Origin: Colwellia sp. PAMC 20917
GTDB taxonomy: Bacteria > Pseudomonadota > Gammaproteobacteria > Enterobacterales > Alteromonadaceae
NCBI RefSeq assembly: GCF_001767295.1
Contig: NZ_CP014944.1
Location: 3,534,001 to 3,598,000, forward strand
Length of the DNA: 64,000 nucleotides
Direction: 5' to 3'
Below, one piece after another: positions 27,867-36,321 of the stretch. The notes under the pieces were generated by a model, which had not been told where the DNA came from, ran no database searches, and saw only the letters and a list, made by a program, of their open reading frames with translations. A program made the position numbers and the translations under genes. Positions within the stretch are counted from its first letter, which is position 1. Each line of letters starts with the position of its first letter.

Positions 27867-28508
27867 ATGGCCGTTAACATTGCAGATAGACCTACCGACA
27901 AAGTAAGAGAAGAGGTGGTTGACCAATTAGTGATGAACTATAGTCACGGTGAACTTTCACATGAAGCTTTTGAAAGGCGATTAGATCAAGCAATGGCTTT
28001 TGAATCTAATGAAGACCTTGTTTCACTTGTTGCTGATTTAGACTTAAAAGTTGACGAAGAATATATCGAGAAGAAAAAAGAAGACTTTCGCTTTAATTAT
28101 TCTTCAACGCCAACAGATGACAGTGATTTACTTATTAATATCTTTAGTGGAAGTGGCCGCAGTGGTGAATGGCGAGTCGCTAAAGAAATTAAATCAATAA
28201 GTGTCTTTGGTGGTTGTGATATTGACTTTAGTGAGGCTATTTTTACTCAGCGTGAAGTTACGGTGAAAGTTTTTTGTTTGTTTGGCGGAATTGATATATT
28301 CGTACCTGAAAATGTTAAAGTTGTTTCGAAAGCTTTTTGTATTTTTGGTGGCATTGACAATAAAGCGCCATCAACTGATTATATTGATGCACCAACAATA
28401 TATGTTGAAGGTTTAGTTTTATTTGGTGCACTAGATATCAAGCTGAAACGTACCTTAAAAGAACGTTTTACCGCTTTTGCTAATGGGTTAAAAGATATAT
28501 TTTATTAG
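27867..28508 (+). CDS. DUF1707 plus LiaF-like domain protein
   Basis: A 213-residue soluble protein. The N-terminal DUF1707 domain (about residues 5-60) shows RPTDKVREEVVDQL and the YSHGELSHEAFERRLDQAM pattern; the second half contains three repeats of the FGG-type strand motif (ISVFGGCDIDF, VFCLFGGIDIFVP, AFCIFGGIDNKAP) of the LiaF/DUF2154 'cell wall-active antibiotics response' fold. Proteins with this pairing are thought to be envelope-stress related, but there is no LiaS/LiaR-type two-component pair here. It has a good ribosome binding site (AAAGGAA). Confidence 0.82.
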   Translation: MAVNIADRPTDKVREEVVDQLVMNYSHGELSHEAFERRLDQAMAFESNEDLVSLVADLDLKVDEEYIEKKKEDFRFNYSSTPTDDSDLLINIFSGSGRSGEWRVAKEIKSISVFGGCDIDFSEAIFTQREVTVKVFCLFGGIDIFVPENVKVVSKAFCIFGGIDNKAPSTDYIDAPTIYVEGLVLFGALDIKLKRTLKERFTAFANGLKDIFY

Positions 28509-28626
28509 CCTAGATGATGTTATTTCAACGCTAAATTAACGGCTTTATTCCTCAAGGAAAGTAAATTTAATTTTGGTAGAGAAACGTTTAATAAAGGCAC
28601 TTGCGATAATCTCCTAATAGATAAAT

Positions 28627-28661
28627 AAAAACGCTGACACATTACGTGTCAGCGTTTTTTT
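28627..28661. terminator. Strong bidirectional terminator
   Basis: AACGCTGACAC and GTGTCAGCGTT pair perfectly (11 bp) around ATTAC, with A-run before and T7 after. It lies between the ends of the convergent LiaF-like and DUF748 genes and can serve both. Confidence 0.95.
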
Positions 28662-28678
28662 ATTCGCTAATAAAATAG

Positions 28679-31129
28679 TTAGTCTGTAAAGGTAATTCTT
28701 GGTTTAGCACCCTTAGTAGAGTCTATTTTTGGTGAGCAAAGTAACAGCCTAGAAGAGGCGATGCCGTGCTCTTTTACCATATAATCTTTAAAAGCCTCAA
28801 GGCGCTGCCCAGAAATTTCAGCCAATTGTTTTATATCATCTATGTCGGTAATCTTAGTCCCTAACGGTTTATCAATGTCTTCTGGTGTTGCAATAGCACA
28901 CAAGGTTAATTGTGTATCGAGCTTATCTGTCATCAGGGCTGAAAATTGAGCCAAAAATTGGCTTTGCTGAGCCGTTAATTGTGTTTCTTTTATTGGAAAG
29001 TTTAAATCATTAAAACGAACTTTTAATAAGTAATCACCCGCAGACATAGCAACAGTAACTACATTGGCGTAAGGCACAAAGGTAGTGATCAAATATTCTT
29101 TAGCAGCAGACATCGTTGCTTTTTTTACCAGTAAATTAATAAAACCACTCATGCCAAAAGAAGGATCATCAGTGCTACCTTTCAACGGAATATCTAGCTC
29201 TACGTTGCCATCACCATCTTTTAACATCCCTAAGGCAATGTTAAAAGGTATCGATGTTTGGCTTTTCACTGTGCCTGTTTCATGATCGTTTGCTGCACCT
29301 AGCTCCACACCTCTTAAAAATAACTTGGTCTTGCCAGCAATTTTTTTATCATCAACGGTTACATCTAGATTGACATCAAGCTGACCGCTTTTAAGTTCGT
29401 AGTTAAGTGCTTGCGCAATATAAGTCGATAATGAAGGCAAACTGACCTCTTTGAAGAAACCATTCAATTTATAATAGTCTTTTTTACTAAAAGGTTTAGC
29501 AACGGCAGATAAGTTGAAATTAGCGTATTTATCACTGTTACCGGTTAAGGTGAAATTACTTTCTTGCTGTGGTTTTTGGTTATCAAAAGGGCCAGCGTTA
29601 AACGTTGTGATATTAAATGATCTTTTGTAATACGGACTTGTGCTGCGATCAATAAAAGTAATACCGGCGGTATCACCAAATGAAAAAGAATTGAGTGACA
29701 ATAAAAATAATTTTTCTTCGCTTCCTGCCTCTCCCTCAATGGTTTTTGGTGAATTAATTGTTTTGGCTATCGGCTCGGCAACAGGCGGTTGATCTTTTGG
29801 TGAAGTGGGTAAGCCAGTAATATTTTTTTCTTTGTCTAAGTTGGTATCAATAGTTAAACCTAAAAGGTTAATTGTATCGATGAATAGCCCCTGCTGCGAC
29901 ACAGTTACATCATTAATACTTAGGTTTTTGAATTGGGCTAAAGGAGGGAAATCATCTGTGGTATTTTCAGCAAATAGACTTTGCTCAATAATCAAATTTT
30001 TGATATTAGCGGTTATTAATGACTCTGTTGTAGTCACCGCAATATCATCAAGTTTGATTGCTGATATTTTAGCCAATAGTTGTGCGCCCTCACCTTCATA
30101 AGCCTTTAAATCATTAATATTTAGTGAAGCGGTACCGGTTATTTTAGGTGCTTGTTCATTAACAAGCGCCATAGAAAAGTTTTCTAAAGTTAGTGGGAAA
30201 ATATTAAGTGCAACCGTTTTGTTTTTTTGTGTCGCTTTAAAGTCAGTTGCTTTTAACTCAAAGGTTTCAACGTTAATGTCGGTGACAGCAGAAGAGAGAG
30301 AAATAGACTGTTTGCTATTAATACTGATAGAACCTTGCATTGTTAGTGGTTCTTGCTCGGGGATATTAGCGGTTAGCAGCGGCTGTAATGGGGCGAGTGT
30401 TAATTCAGATAAGGTTATTTCAGAGCTTATTTTACGCTGTTCTGAAGTCAAATCGGCATTTAATTTTAGAAGCAAAGGGGCCTTATTAATTAAGGCATTA
30501 AGTACAAGCTCTGCTTGTTGTGTTTTTGTCGAGGCAAGTACATTTTTTATAACAAGTGAATTAATGATAAATTCTTGTTGGCTTTGTTCAATACCAACAT
30601 TAAAAGTAGCATTGGAAAGGCTAAAATAGGGTAATGAAACTTGATAATTATTGGCAACCTCATTATTTGAATCTTTTGCTAAATCTGTTGTTTGTGCTGC
30701 AGGTGTTTCGACGGATGTTTTAGTCTCGTTTGAATTATTGGCAATAACAAAGCCACCAATAACGGGTGCCTCACCATTTAAATTAACATCTAGATATAAG
30801 CCATCAATAGCAAACTCTGAAACAAATAAAGTATCAGTTAATAGTTTAAACAAACTCAACGTAACGTTTAAAGATTTTAACGATATAAGGGGCTTGTCGC
30901 TATTTTCTACGCTTACTATTTCTAGTTCTCGTATATTTAAATTCGACCAAAAAGGGTTATAACGTATGGTTGTTTTATCAGCTAGGGTGAGCTGGTGCTC
31001 ATTAAGGTATTTAGTTAGGTAATGTCGACTAACAAATGGCGAAGAGAGCCAGATAATTAGCAAAAGAGCAATAATAAATAAGCCGACAAACTTAATTGCT
31101 TTAGCTAAGGTTTTTATCGAAGAAGACAT
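28679..31129 (-). CDS. DUF748 domain protein (AsmA-like envelope protein)
   Basis: An 816-residue protein with an N-terminal membrane anchor (about residues 12-32) and a long beta-strand-rich periplasmic region. The pattern, with repeated short amphipathic strands, a SYYKRSFNITTFNAGPFDN-like segment and LRGVELGAANDHETG, is that of DUF748, related to AsmA/TamB bridge proteins. The C-terminal about 80 residues (DKLDTQLTLCA to the end, with LEAFKDYMVKEHGI) resemble the OmpA-like motif found at the end of some DUF748 proteins. A role in lipid transport or outer-membrane biogenesis is inferred from the family. It is monocistronic. Confidence 0.8.
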   Translation of the reverse strand: MSSSIKTLAKAIKFVGLFIIALLLIIWLSSPFVSRHYLTKYLNEHQLTLADKTTIRYNPFWSNLNIRELEIVSVENSDKPLISLKSLNVTLSLFKLLTDTLFVSEFAIDGLYLDVNLNGEAPVIGGFVIANNSNETKTSVETPAAQTTDLAKDSNNEVANNYQVSLPYFSLSNATFNVGIEQSQQEFIINSLVIKNVLASTKTQQAELVLNALINKAPLLLKLNADLTSEQRKISSEITLSELTLAPLQPLLTANIPEQEPLTMQGSISINSKQSISLSSAVTDINVETFELKATDFKATQKNKTVALNIFPLTLENFSMALVNEQAPKITGTASLNINDLKAYEGEGAQLLAKISAIKLDDIAVTTTESLITANIKNLIIEQSLFAENTTDDFPPLAQFKNLSINDVTVSQQGLFIDTINLLGLTIDTNLDKEKNITGLPTSPKDQPPVAEPIAKTINSPKTIEGEAGSEEKLFLLSLNSFSFGDTAGITFIDRSTSPYYKRSFNITTFNAGPFDNQKPQQESNFTLTGNSDKYANFNLSAVAKPFSKKDYYKLNGFFKEVSLPSLSTYIAQALNYELKSGQLDVNLDVTVDDKKIAGKTKLFLRGVELGAANDHETGTVKSQTSIPFNIALGMLKDGDGNVELDIPLKGSTDDPSFGMSGFINLLVKKATMSAAKEYLITTFVPYANVVTVAMSAGDYLLKVRFNDLNFPIKETQLTAQQSQFLAQFSALMTDKLDTQLTLCAIATPEDIDKPLGTKITDIDDIKQLAEISGQRLEAFKDYMVKEHGIASSRLLLCSPKIDSTKGAKPRITFTD

Positions 31130-31424
31130 AAATTTCCTAATTTAGGGAGCAGTTGTTATTAAAATTATTATTCATTAAATAAAGCAGATGTTTAATACTT
31201 TTGCATCATGTTCTTGTTACACAAATGATGCTTAACGGCAATAATATTGTAAATTGGAGTAGGTTATTGACTTTTTAATCGACTGTCTAGTCTTATGGTT
31301 AGGATCTTGCCCGTAATCCAAGTGTTAAGTTATTTTTGTTGCTCAACAGTACCCAACACCGTATGCTGATTATCCACTGGTCTGACCTTTGTTTTTTTCT
31401 ATTCACGAATATTTTAATAATCCT

Positions 31425-32309
31425 ATGACAAATCAAGAATCTTTATTTTTATCTCATGGAGATCACCAACTTCATTTAAGGCATATTTGGCAAAAAAAGG
31501 GTGGGGCGCCTATTTTTATGCTGCATGGTGCGATTGAAAATGGCCTTATTTTCTATACTAAAAAAGGTAAAGGTCTAGCATGTTACTTAGCAGAACAGGG
31601 GTTTGATGTTTATGTCGCCGATTTACGTGGCCGTGGTGAAAGCACACCCCGTATTGATGAGCATGCTGTACATGGTCAATTTGAAGCGATCACTGAAGAT
31701 ATTCCCCGTTTTATAAATTATATTTTTCAAGTCACACAACAAAAAATTCATCTTGTTGCACATTCCTGGGGAGGGGTTTTATTGGCGAGTACGCTGGCCA
31801 GATTTCCTAAAATAATTGAACGTATACGTAGTAAAACTTGTTTTGGTACCAAGCGCATGGTGACAGTAAAAAGTTTAGAAAAAATGTTTAAAGTGAATAT
31901 TGTTTGGAATAATGTCGCCCCTAAATTGGCAAGGAACAGAGGCTTTTTAGATGCTAAAAAGCATGGCATTGGCTCTGATAATGAAACCGAACAATCGTTA
32001 GCCGATAGCGTCGCTTGGGTTAAAAAAAGTGCTTGGCATGATACGACTGATGGTTTTGATTACTTTCAAGCAGCTAAGTCTGTTGATTGGCCCCCAACAT
32101 GGCACTTTACTGGCAGTAAAGATAAAGTATTAGGACATGCCAGTGATGTTAATATTTTCATTCAAGAATATAATCCGAAAGCGAAATTTACTTTGCTGTC
32201 AAAATCTTCAGGGAATATGCAAAATTACGATCATATTAATATTCTTACTCATCCTAATGCTAGAATTGATCACTATCCGCAGTTAGTTAAATGGTTAAAG
32301 TCTCATTGA
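31425..32309 (+). CDS. Alpha/beta-hydrolase
   Basis: A 294-residue hydrolase. The oxyanion region is MLHGAIENG near residue 30, the nucleophile elbow is HSWGG (Ser near residue 112), a candidate Asp is in TGSKDKVLG and the His in YDHINILTHP. The fold suits an esterase or lipase; no substrate can be named. ATG at 31425 (MTNQESLFLS) is chosen over an in-frame TTG at 31389, although neither has a clear ribosome binding site. Its TGA stop is the first unit of a short TGAC repeat. Confidence 0.82.
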   Translation: MTNQESLFLSHGDHQLHLRHIWQKKGGAPIFMLHGAIENGLIFYTKKGKGLACYLAEQGFDVYVADLRGRGESTPRIDEHAVHGQFEAITEDIPRFINYIFQVTQQKIHLVAHSWGGVLLASTLARFPKIIERIRSKTCFGTKRMVTVKSLEKMFKVNIVWNNVAPKLARNRGFLDAKKHGIGSDNETEQSLADSVAWVKKSAWHDTTDGFDYFQAAKSVDWPPTWHFTGSKDKVLGHASDVNIFIQEYNPKAKFTLLSKSSGNMQNYDHINILTHPNARIDHYPQLVKWLKSH

Positions 32310-32326
32310 CTGACTGACTGACTGAC
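32307..32326. repeat. Tandem TGAC repeat, five copies
   Basis: Five exact copies of TGAC; the first overlaps the stop codon of the hydrolase gene. Copy-number change would not alter the product because the stop comes first. Confidence 0.95.
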
Positions 32327-32856
32327 CGAACCGTTAGGGCGTTTTCTAAGTGGTTATACAAATAGCCTTTTACCCAAGACCTTATTAAACCAATAATGTT
32401 ATTCATTCAGTGTAGATATTTAGCCTAATTTTAGTGCTTAAAAAGTTGCTGCAACCGCCTTTACTGAATGCTGCAAGGGTAAAGGGTAATGCTATTCTTC
32501 TCCCCTCCCACCGACAATATAAATGCGGCAATAAGAAAAACAACCAGGTTATCAATGAACAACCTTGTGGTAGGTATTTATCTAGTCTTGATCCTAAAAA
32601 GAATACTTTGTTGAATAATCCTAGTAAAAAATAAAATCAACATAACGACAAGTGCAACTCATCCTTATTTAATGATAGGTCAGGTAGTTCTCCTTTGTAA
32701 AAACAACCATTGTTACAATTTATTACTTGGTATTAGAGGATAATGCTATTAAATTTGAACTATGTTAATCATTTGTAATCAATATTAGTTCAATATCTTT
32801 GTGTTCACTTAGATGGGTATAAAGGCTAGCAATAAATCAGACACCAAAGGATTATT
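32327..32856. other. Intergenic stretch with a doubtful 66-codon frame
   Basis: About 530 bases. One open frame, starting at a GTG at 32434 and ending at 32634, contains YKCGNKKNNQVINEQPCG, which recalls the YKC...PC pattern of the DUF4124 domain, but there is no ribosome binding site and no signal peptide, so it is more likely a remnant or chance. The remainder is AT-rich and presumably holds the promoter of the FG-GAP gene. Confidence 0.3.
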
Positions 32857-34335
32857 ATGTCAAAGATAGCAACAATAACGATGGTTTTATTATTAACGAC
32901 TTTAGCTTCTCCTCTACTTTTAGCAAAAGCTAATAAATTAAATTTTAATAAATCTCAGCAAAGTTCGCAACACAAAATAACAGGGAAGTTGCTGTATCTG
33001 AATGAGAAAGGTGGTGATGTTGATCTTCTTATTCATGATGATAACCGCTTTAGTTATTATCCCCGTATCAGTGAGGGTGGTTTAGTTGAACAAGCACAGA
33101 TTATTGATATTCCTGAAAATGCACAGTTCTTTAATCAAGCAACATTGGCGAAGCAAGTAGGTGAAGTGATTGTTTACTTAACAACTAATGCGGTGATGTC
33201 TTACAATATAGAAAATAAAACCATCAGTAAATTGATAGATGTTGATACTTTATACAAATACCAAGGTATTTTTAAGGTAAACTTTGGTGATTTTGTTCAA
33301 GATTTTAATCAGGATGGCCTAAGCGATTTTATTACTCATAGTTTAGATACAACTCACATATATTTGCAAAGCGCTACGGGAGAATTTACTCATCAATCCT
33401 TCGCCATATCACCTCGTATTGAAAAGTCAGGACGTGGTCTGTCATTTACCCCTCAAAATTTTTACCATGCTGACTTTAATCACGATGACAAAAAAGATAT
33501 CGCCTTCCAAATTGATGATCAATTGATGGTCTTTGCTCAAACGCCTGCTCAGTTATTTGATATTAATCCCATGGTTATTAACTTAAATGCACATTTAGAA
33601 AATAAGAATTCTAGGATAAAAAAACAGCAAGGCGAAAAAAGTGCTTCTGTAAACCTTGAAACCATTGAAGATATCAATGGTGATGGGCTCGTTGACATTG
33701 TCACTAAAGAGTCAGTACGAGAAGGCATGATGTCTAGAACTAATCACCTAATGATACGCTATGGGTCCATAGAAAATGGTCTGATGCACTACAAAAAGGA
33801 AGCTGATGGTCATGCGACTTTTGATGGTGAAGGTATGATAAAGTTTAAAGATGTTGATGGTGATGGCTTGAAAGATTATTACACCTTAAGTGTTGAAATG
33901 GGCATAGGTACTATGATGTCGGCAATGTCTGGTGCTATAGATATGGATTTACGCTTCTATAAGTTGGAAAAAAACGGTAAGTATGTAAAAAAGCCTATTT
34001 ATGAAAATGAAGTTGAAATAGCAATTAATTCTGGCAGTGACGGTGAGGCACTAACCGATGTTAGCGACTTTAATGGTGATGGCATTAACGACCTGATCCT
34101 TAAAACAGATGATAAAGAATTTACCATCTACTCGGGGGCTAAAGGCAAACGTTTATTTGCTAAACGTGGCGCTGATTATGAAATCTCCTTACCTAAAAGT
34201 GTCCGTACTGAAATTAAAGATTTTAATAATGATGGTAAAGCAGACATCCTCTTTTTATATGGCACGCACTATGATGAAGATGAAGAGAAAGAAGTGGGTG
34301 AAAATAAACTGACATTATGGTTATCAGCGAGTTAA
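32857..34335 (+). CDS. Secreted FG-GAP/VCBS repeat protein
   Basis: A 492-residue exported protein with a clear signal peptide (MSKIATITMVLLLTTLASPL, cleaved near LLAKA). The mature part carries six calcium-loop-like FG-GAP/VCBS repeats, for example DFNQDGLSDF, DFNHDDKKDI, DINGDGLVDI, DVDGDGLKDY, DFNGDGINDL and DFNNDGKADI, spaced along a probable beta-propeller. Such proteins are surface-bound or periplasmic calcium-stabilised scaffolds, often adhesins; nothing here indicates a specific ligand. Ribosome binding site AAAGGA is good. Followed by two hairpins before the thioesterase gene. Confidence 0.85.
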   Translation: MSKIATITMVLLLTTLASPLLLAKANKLNFNKSQQSSQHKITGKLLYLNEKGGDVDLLIHDDNRFSYYPRISEGGLVEQAQIIDIPENAQFFNQATLAKQVGEVIVYLTTNAVMSYNIENKTISKLIDVDTLYKYQGIFKVNFGDFVQDFNQDGLSDFITHSLDTTHIYLQSATGEFTHQSFAISPRIEKSGRGLSFTPQNFYHADFNHDDKKDIAFQIDDQLMVFAQTPAQLFDINPMVINLNAHLENKNSRIKKQQGEKSASVNLETIEDINGDGLVDIVTKESVREGMMSRTNHLMIRYGSIENGLMHYKKEADGHATFDGEGMIKFKDVDGDGLKDYYTLSVEMGIGTMMSAMSGAIDMDLRFYKLEKNGKYVKKPIYENEVEIAINSGSDGEALTDVSDFNGDGINDLILKTDDKEFTIYSGAKGKRLFAKRGADYEISLPKSVRTEIKDFNNDGKADILFLYGTHYDEDEEKEVGENKLTLWLSAS

Positions 34336-34377
34336 TTAACACTAAAGTTCGTTATACTATCAAGGGTTAATGCCAAT

Positions 34378-34411
34378 GTGATTTGCTACAAGCAAATCAC
34401 AAGCCTTCCCT
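34378..34411 (+). terminator. Probable terminator after the FG-GAP gene
   Basis: GTGATTTGC and GCAAATCAC form a 9-bp perfect stem around TACAA. A T7 run starts about ten bases later, so the hairpin-to-T distance is longer than ideal. Confidence 0.5.
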
Positions 34412-34423
34412 TTTTTTAGCAAT

Positions 34424-34451
34424 GTCATGGTGCCATAAATAACACCATGAC
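34424..34451 (+). promoter_or_regulatory. 9-bp hairpin just upstream of the thioesterase ribosome binding site
   Basis: GTCATGGTG (34424-34432) and CACCATGAC (34443-34451) pair perfectly; AATTTTT follows and the AAGGTC ribosome binding site begins six bases later. It could be a terminator, an operator or a leader structure controlling the thioesterase gene. Confidence 0.45.
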
Positions 34452-34469
34452 AATTTTTAAGGTCACATT

Positions 34470-34859
34470 ATGCGCTTTTTATCCCGTAGATTGGTTCTTC
34501 CTAATGATTTAAACTATGCAAACTCACTTTTTGGTGGCCGTGCATTAGCCTGGATTGATGAAGAAGCTGCTATTTTTGCTATTTGTCAATTAGAGACTAA
34601 CTGCTTAGTGACTAAACATATTGGTGCGATAAATTTTGAATCACCAGCCGTGCAGGGTGATGTAGTTGAGTTTGGTTTATCAACCAAAAGTGTGGGTAAA
34701 ACTTCAATAACAATCACTTGCTTAATGCGTAATAAAATTACTAAAAAGACCATCTGTTTAGCTGATGATATTGTCTTTGTACAAGTCGACCCTGAAACTA
34801 AAGCACCTATCCCACATGGAAAAACCTTATTAGCTTTACAAGCTCAAGAAGCAGAATAA
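34470..34859 (+). CDS. Acyl-CoA thioesterase (hotdog fold, YciA-like)
   Basis: A 129-residue single-hotdog thioesterase that hydrolyses acyl-CoA to free acid and CoA. Conserved features are PNDLNYANSLFGGRALAWIDE (with the Asn/Gly-Gly and Asp-Glu of the active-site helix) and the hotdog strands NFESPAVQGDVVEF and KTSITITCLMR. Length and pattern fit the YciA/BFIT group, which prefers short to long acyl-CoA; specificity unknown. AAGGT precedes the ATG by seven bases. Confidence 0.85.
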   Translation: MRFLSRRLVLPNDLNYANSLFGGRALAWIDEEAAIFAICQLETNCLVTKHIGAINFESPAVQGDVVEFGLSTKSVGKTSITITCLMRNKITKKTICLADDIVFVQVDPETKAPIPHGKTLLALQAQEAE

Positions 34860-34899
34860 ATCACGCCACTTTAGATTCGCATCAAAATATCCCTGTCAT

Positions 34900-34939
34900 A
34901 ATAAATCAATATTACCTGTTGATTTATTAGCTTTTTTTA
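34900..34939 (+). terminator. Rho-independent terminator after the thioesterase gene
   Basis: AATAAATCAA and TTGATTTATT form a 10-bp perfect stem around a 9-base loop, followed by AGC and T7. Confidence 0.8.
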
Positions 34940-35013
34940 TTAATTTATTCCCCTAAAAAATCATTTTAAAATGTTTGCTTACATATGTAGATTCTTTTAT
35001 CTAGATATTTTTC

Positions 35014-35089
35014 TTGTGTGTCGGTGTGTTGGTGGTGTATAACACCTGTATTGTTTTATTTAAGCATAAATCAGAGAACTTAAGCATAA
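35014..35089 (+). promoter_or_regulatory. Promoter and operator candidate of the GntR-ABC operon
   Basis: TTGTGT (35014-35019) and TATAAC (35038-35043) are 18 bases apart. The palindrome GGTGT-ATA-ACACC (35034-35046) covers the -10 hexamer. Further down TTAAGCATAA occurs twice, at 35060-35069 and 35080-35089, exactly 20 bases apart (about two helical turns). The palindrome is the likely site of autorepression by the GntR protein encoded next; the direct repeat may bind another regulator. Inference from sequence only. Confidence 0.5.
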
Positions 35090-35107
35090 CTACCGCAAGG
35101 AAATATT

Positions 35108-35464
35108 ATGACACCTCAGTGGGATAATGAAAAACCGATATACCTGCAGTTATACCAGCAAGTTGTTGCTCGTATTCTTGATGGTTATATCAAAGAAGGC
35201 GAAGCATTGCCATCAGTCCGAAAAGTGGCTGCAGAATATCAAGTGAATCCAATTACTATTTCTAAGGCGTATCAAATGTTACAGGATGAACAAGTTGTAG
35301 AAAAACAGCGTGGAAAAGGTTTATTTGTTAAATCAGGAGCGCAAGAGATAATGCTTGATCGAGAGCGCGAAACTTTCTTGGTTCAGCAATGGCCAGAAAT
35401 ATTAAAACAAATAACGCGATTAAAACTTTCTGCTGAGCAGTTGATAACAGGAGATAAGTTATGA
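35108..35464 (+). CDS. GntR-family regulator, YtrA subfamily
   Basis: A 118-residue transcription regulator. An N-terminal winged helix-turn-helix (KPIYLQLYQQVVARILDG; LPSVRKVAAEYQVNPITISKAYQML) is followed by a very short helical tail, the mark of the YtrA subfamily, which normally represses its own ABC-transporter operon. The next gene overlaps by 4 bases (ATGA). Ribosome binding site AAGGAAA. The operator candidate lies on the promoter just upstream. Confidence 0.9.
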   Translation: MTPQWDNEKPIYLQLYQQVVARILDGYIKEGEALPSVRKVAAEYQVNPITISKAYQMLQDEQVVEKQRGKGLFVKSGAQEIMLDRERETFLVQQWPEILKQITRLKLSAEQLITGDKL

Positions 35465-36321
35465 ATGAATTAATTTCTATAACGGGCTTAAACAAATCTT
35501 ACGGTAAGAAACATGTTGTGTCTGATGTGAGCTTAAGTATTCATAAAGGACAAATTGTTGGTTTAGTTGGTCCTAATGGTGCCGGTAAAACCACATGTCT
35601 TCAATCGTTGCTAGGTTTAACTGAATTTGAAGGTGATATTAATGTTCTTGGCCATCATCCAAGAAAAGACCGTGAAAAGATGCTTAACGATGTCGCCTAT
35701 ATTTCAGATGTCGCTATATTGCCTAAATGGTTAAAAGTTACTCAAGCATTAAGCTATATGAATGATGTTCATCCTAATTTCGATATTGAAAAAGCACGTA
35801 CATTTCTGGCAAAAACTAATATCGATATGAATGATAAAGTGAAGGCCTTGTCTAAAGGAATGGTTACTCAGTTACATTTATCTTTAGTGTTAGCTGTAGA
35901 CGCTAAAGTGCTTGTTTTAGATGAACCAACGTTGGGTTTAGATATTTTAACCCGTAGACAGTTTTATACGCACTTATTAGAAGACTTTTACACGGAAGAT
36001 AAATGTATTCTTATAACTACGCATCAGATTGAAGAAATTGAGCATATTTTAACAGATGTTGCCTTTATTCAAGAAGGTAAAATAGTTATAGCTGAAAGCA
36101 CTGAAAATATTCGTGAACGTTTTACATTGTTAACCGTAACTCAGGACAATATCGAGCAAGCAAAGCAATTTAAACCGCTCTTTTCAAATAGTTTAATGGG
36201 CTTAACCACCATGCTTTTTGACAATCAAAAAAATGAGGACTTACAAGCGTTGGGTAAAATAAGCGTACCGAGTTTAGCTGACATTTTTGTTGGCGTGATG
36301 ACCAAGGAGATATATTCATGA
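35461..36321 (+). CDS. ABC transporter ATP-binding protein (YtrB-like)
   Basis: A 286-residue ATPase. Walker A GPNGAGKTT near residue 40, the signature LSKGM (in place of LSGGQ) near residue 137, Walker B VLVLDEPTLGLD and the switch His in ITTHQIEE are all visible. The C-terminal about 70 residues are a non-catalytic extension usual in YtrB/CcmA-like subunits. It overlaps both neighbours by 4 bases, forming a translationally coupled regulator-ATPase-permease trio. The substrate is unknown; in Bacillus the related Ytr system responds to cell-wall antibiotics. Confidence 0.92.
   Translation: MNELISITGLNKSYGKKHVVSDVSLSIHKGQIVGLVGPNGAGKTTCLQSLLGLTEFEGDINVLGHHPRKDREKMLNDVAYISDVAILPKWLKVTQALSYMNDVHPNFDIEKARTFLAKTNIDMNDKVKALSKGMVTQLHLSLVLAVDAKVLVLDEPTLGLDILTRRQFYTHLLEDFYTEDKCILITTHQIEEIEHILTDVAFIQEGKIVIAESTENIRERFTLLTVTQDNIEQAKQFKPLFSNSLMGLTTMLFDNQKNEDLQALGKISVPSLADIFVGVMTKEIYS

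Noticed and set aside
30219-30629. 136-codon plus-strand frame inside the DUF748 gene
   Set aside because: Antisense shadow; the minus strand has a coherent 816-residue protein.
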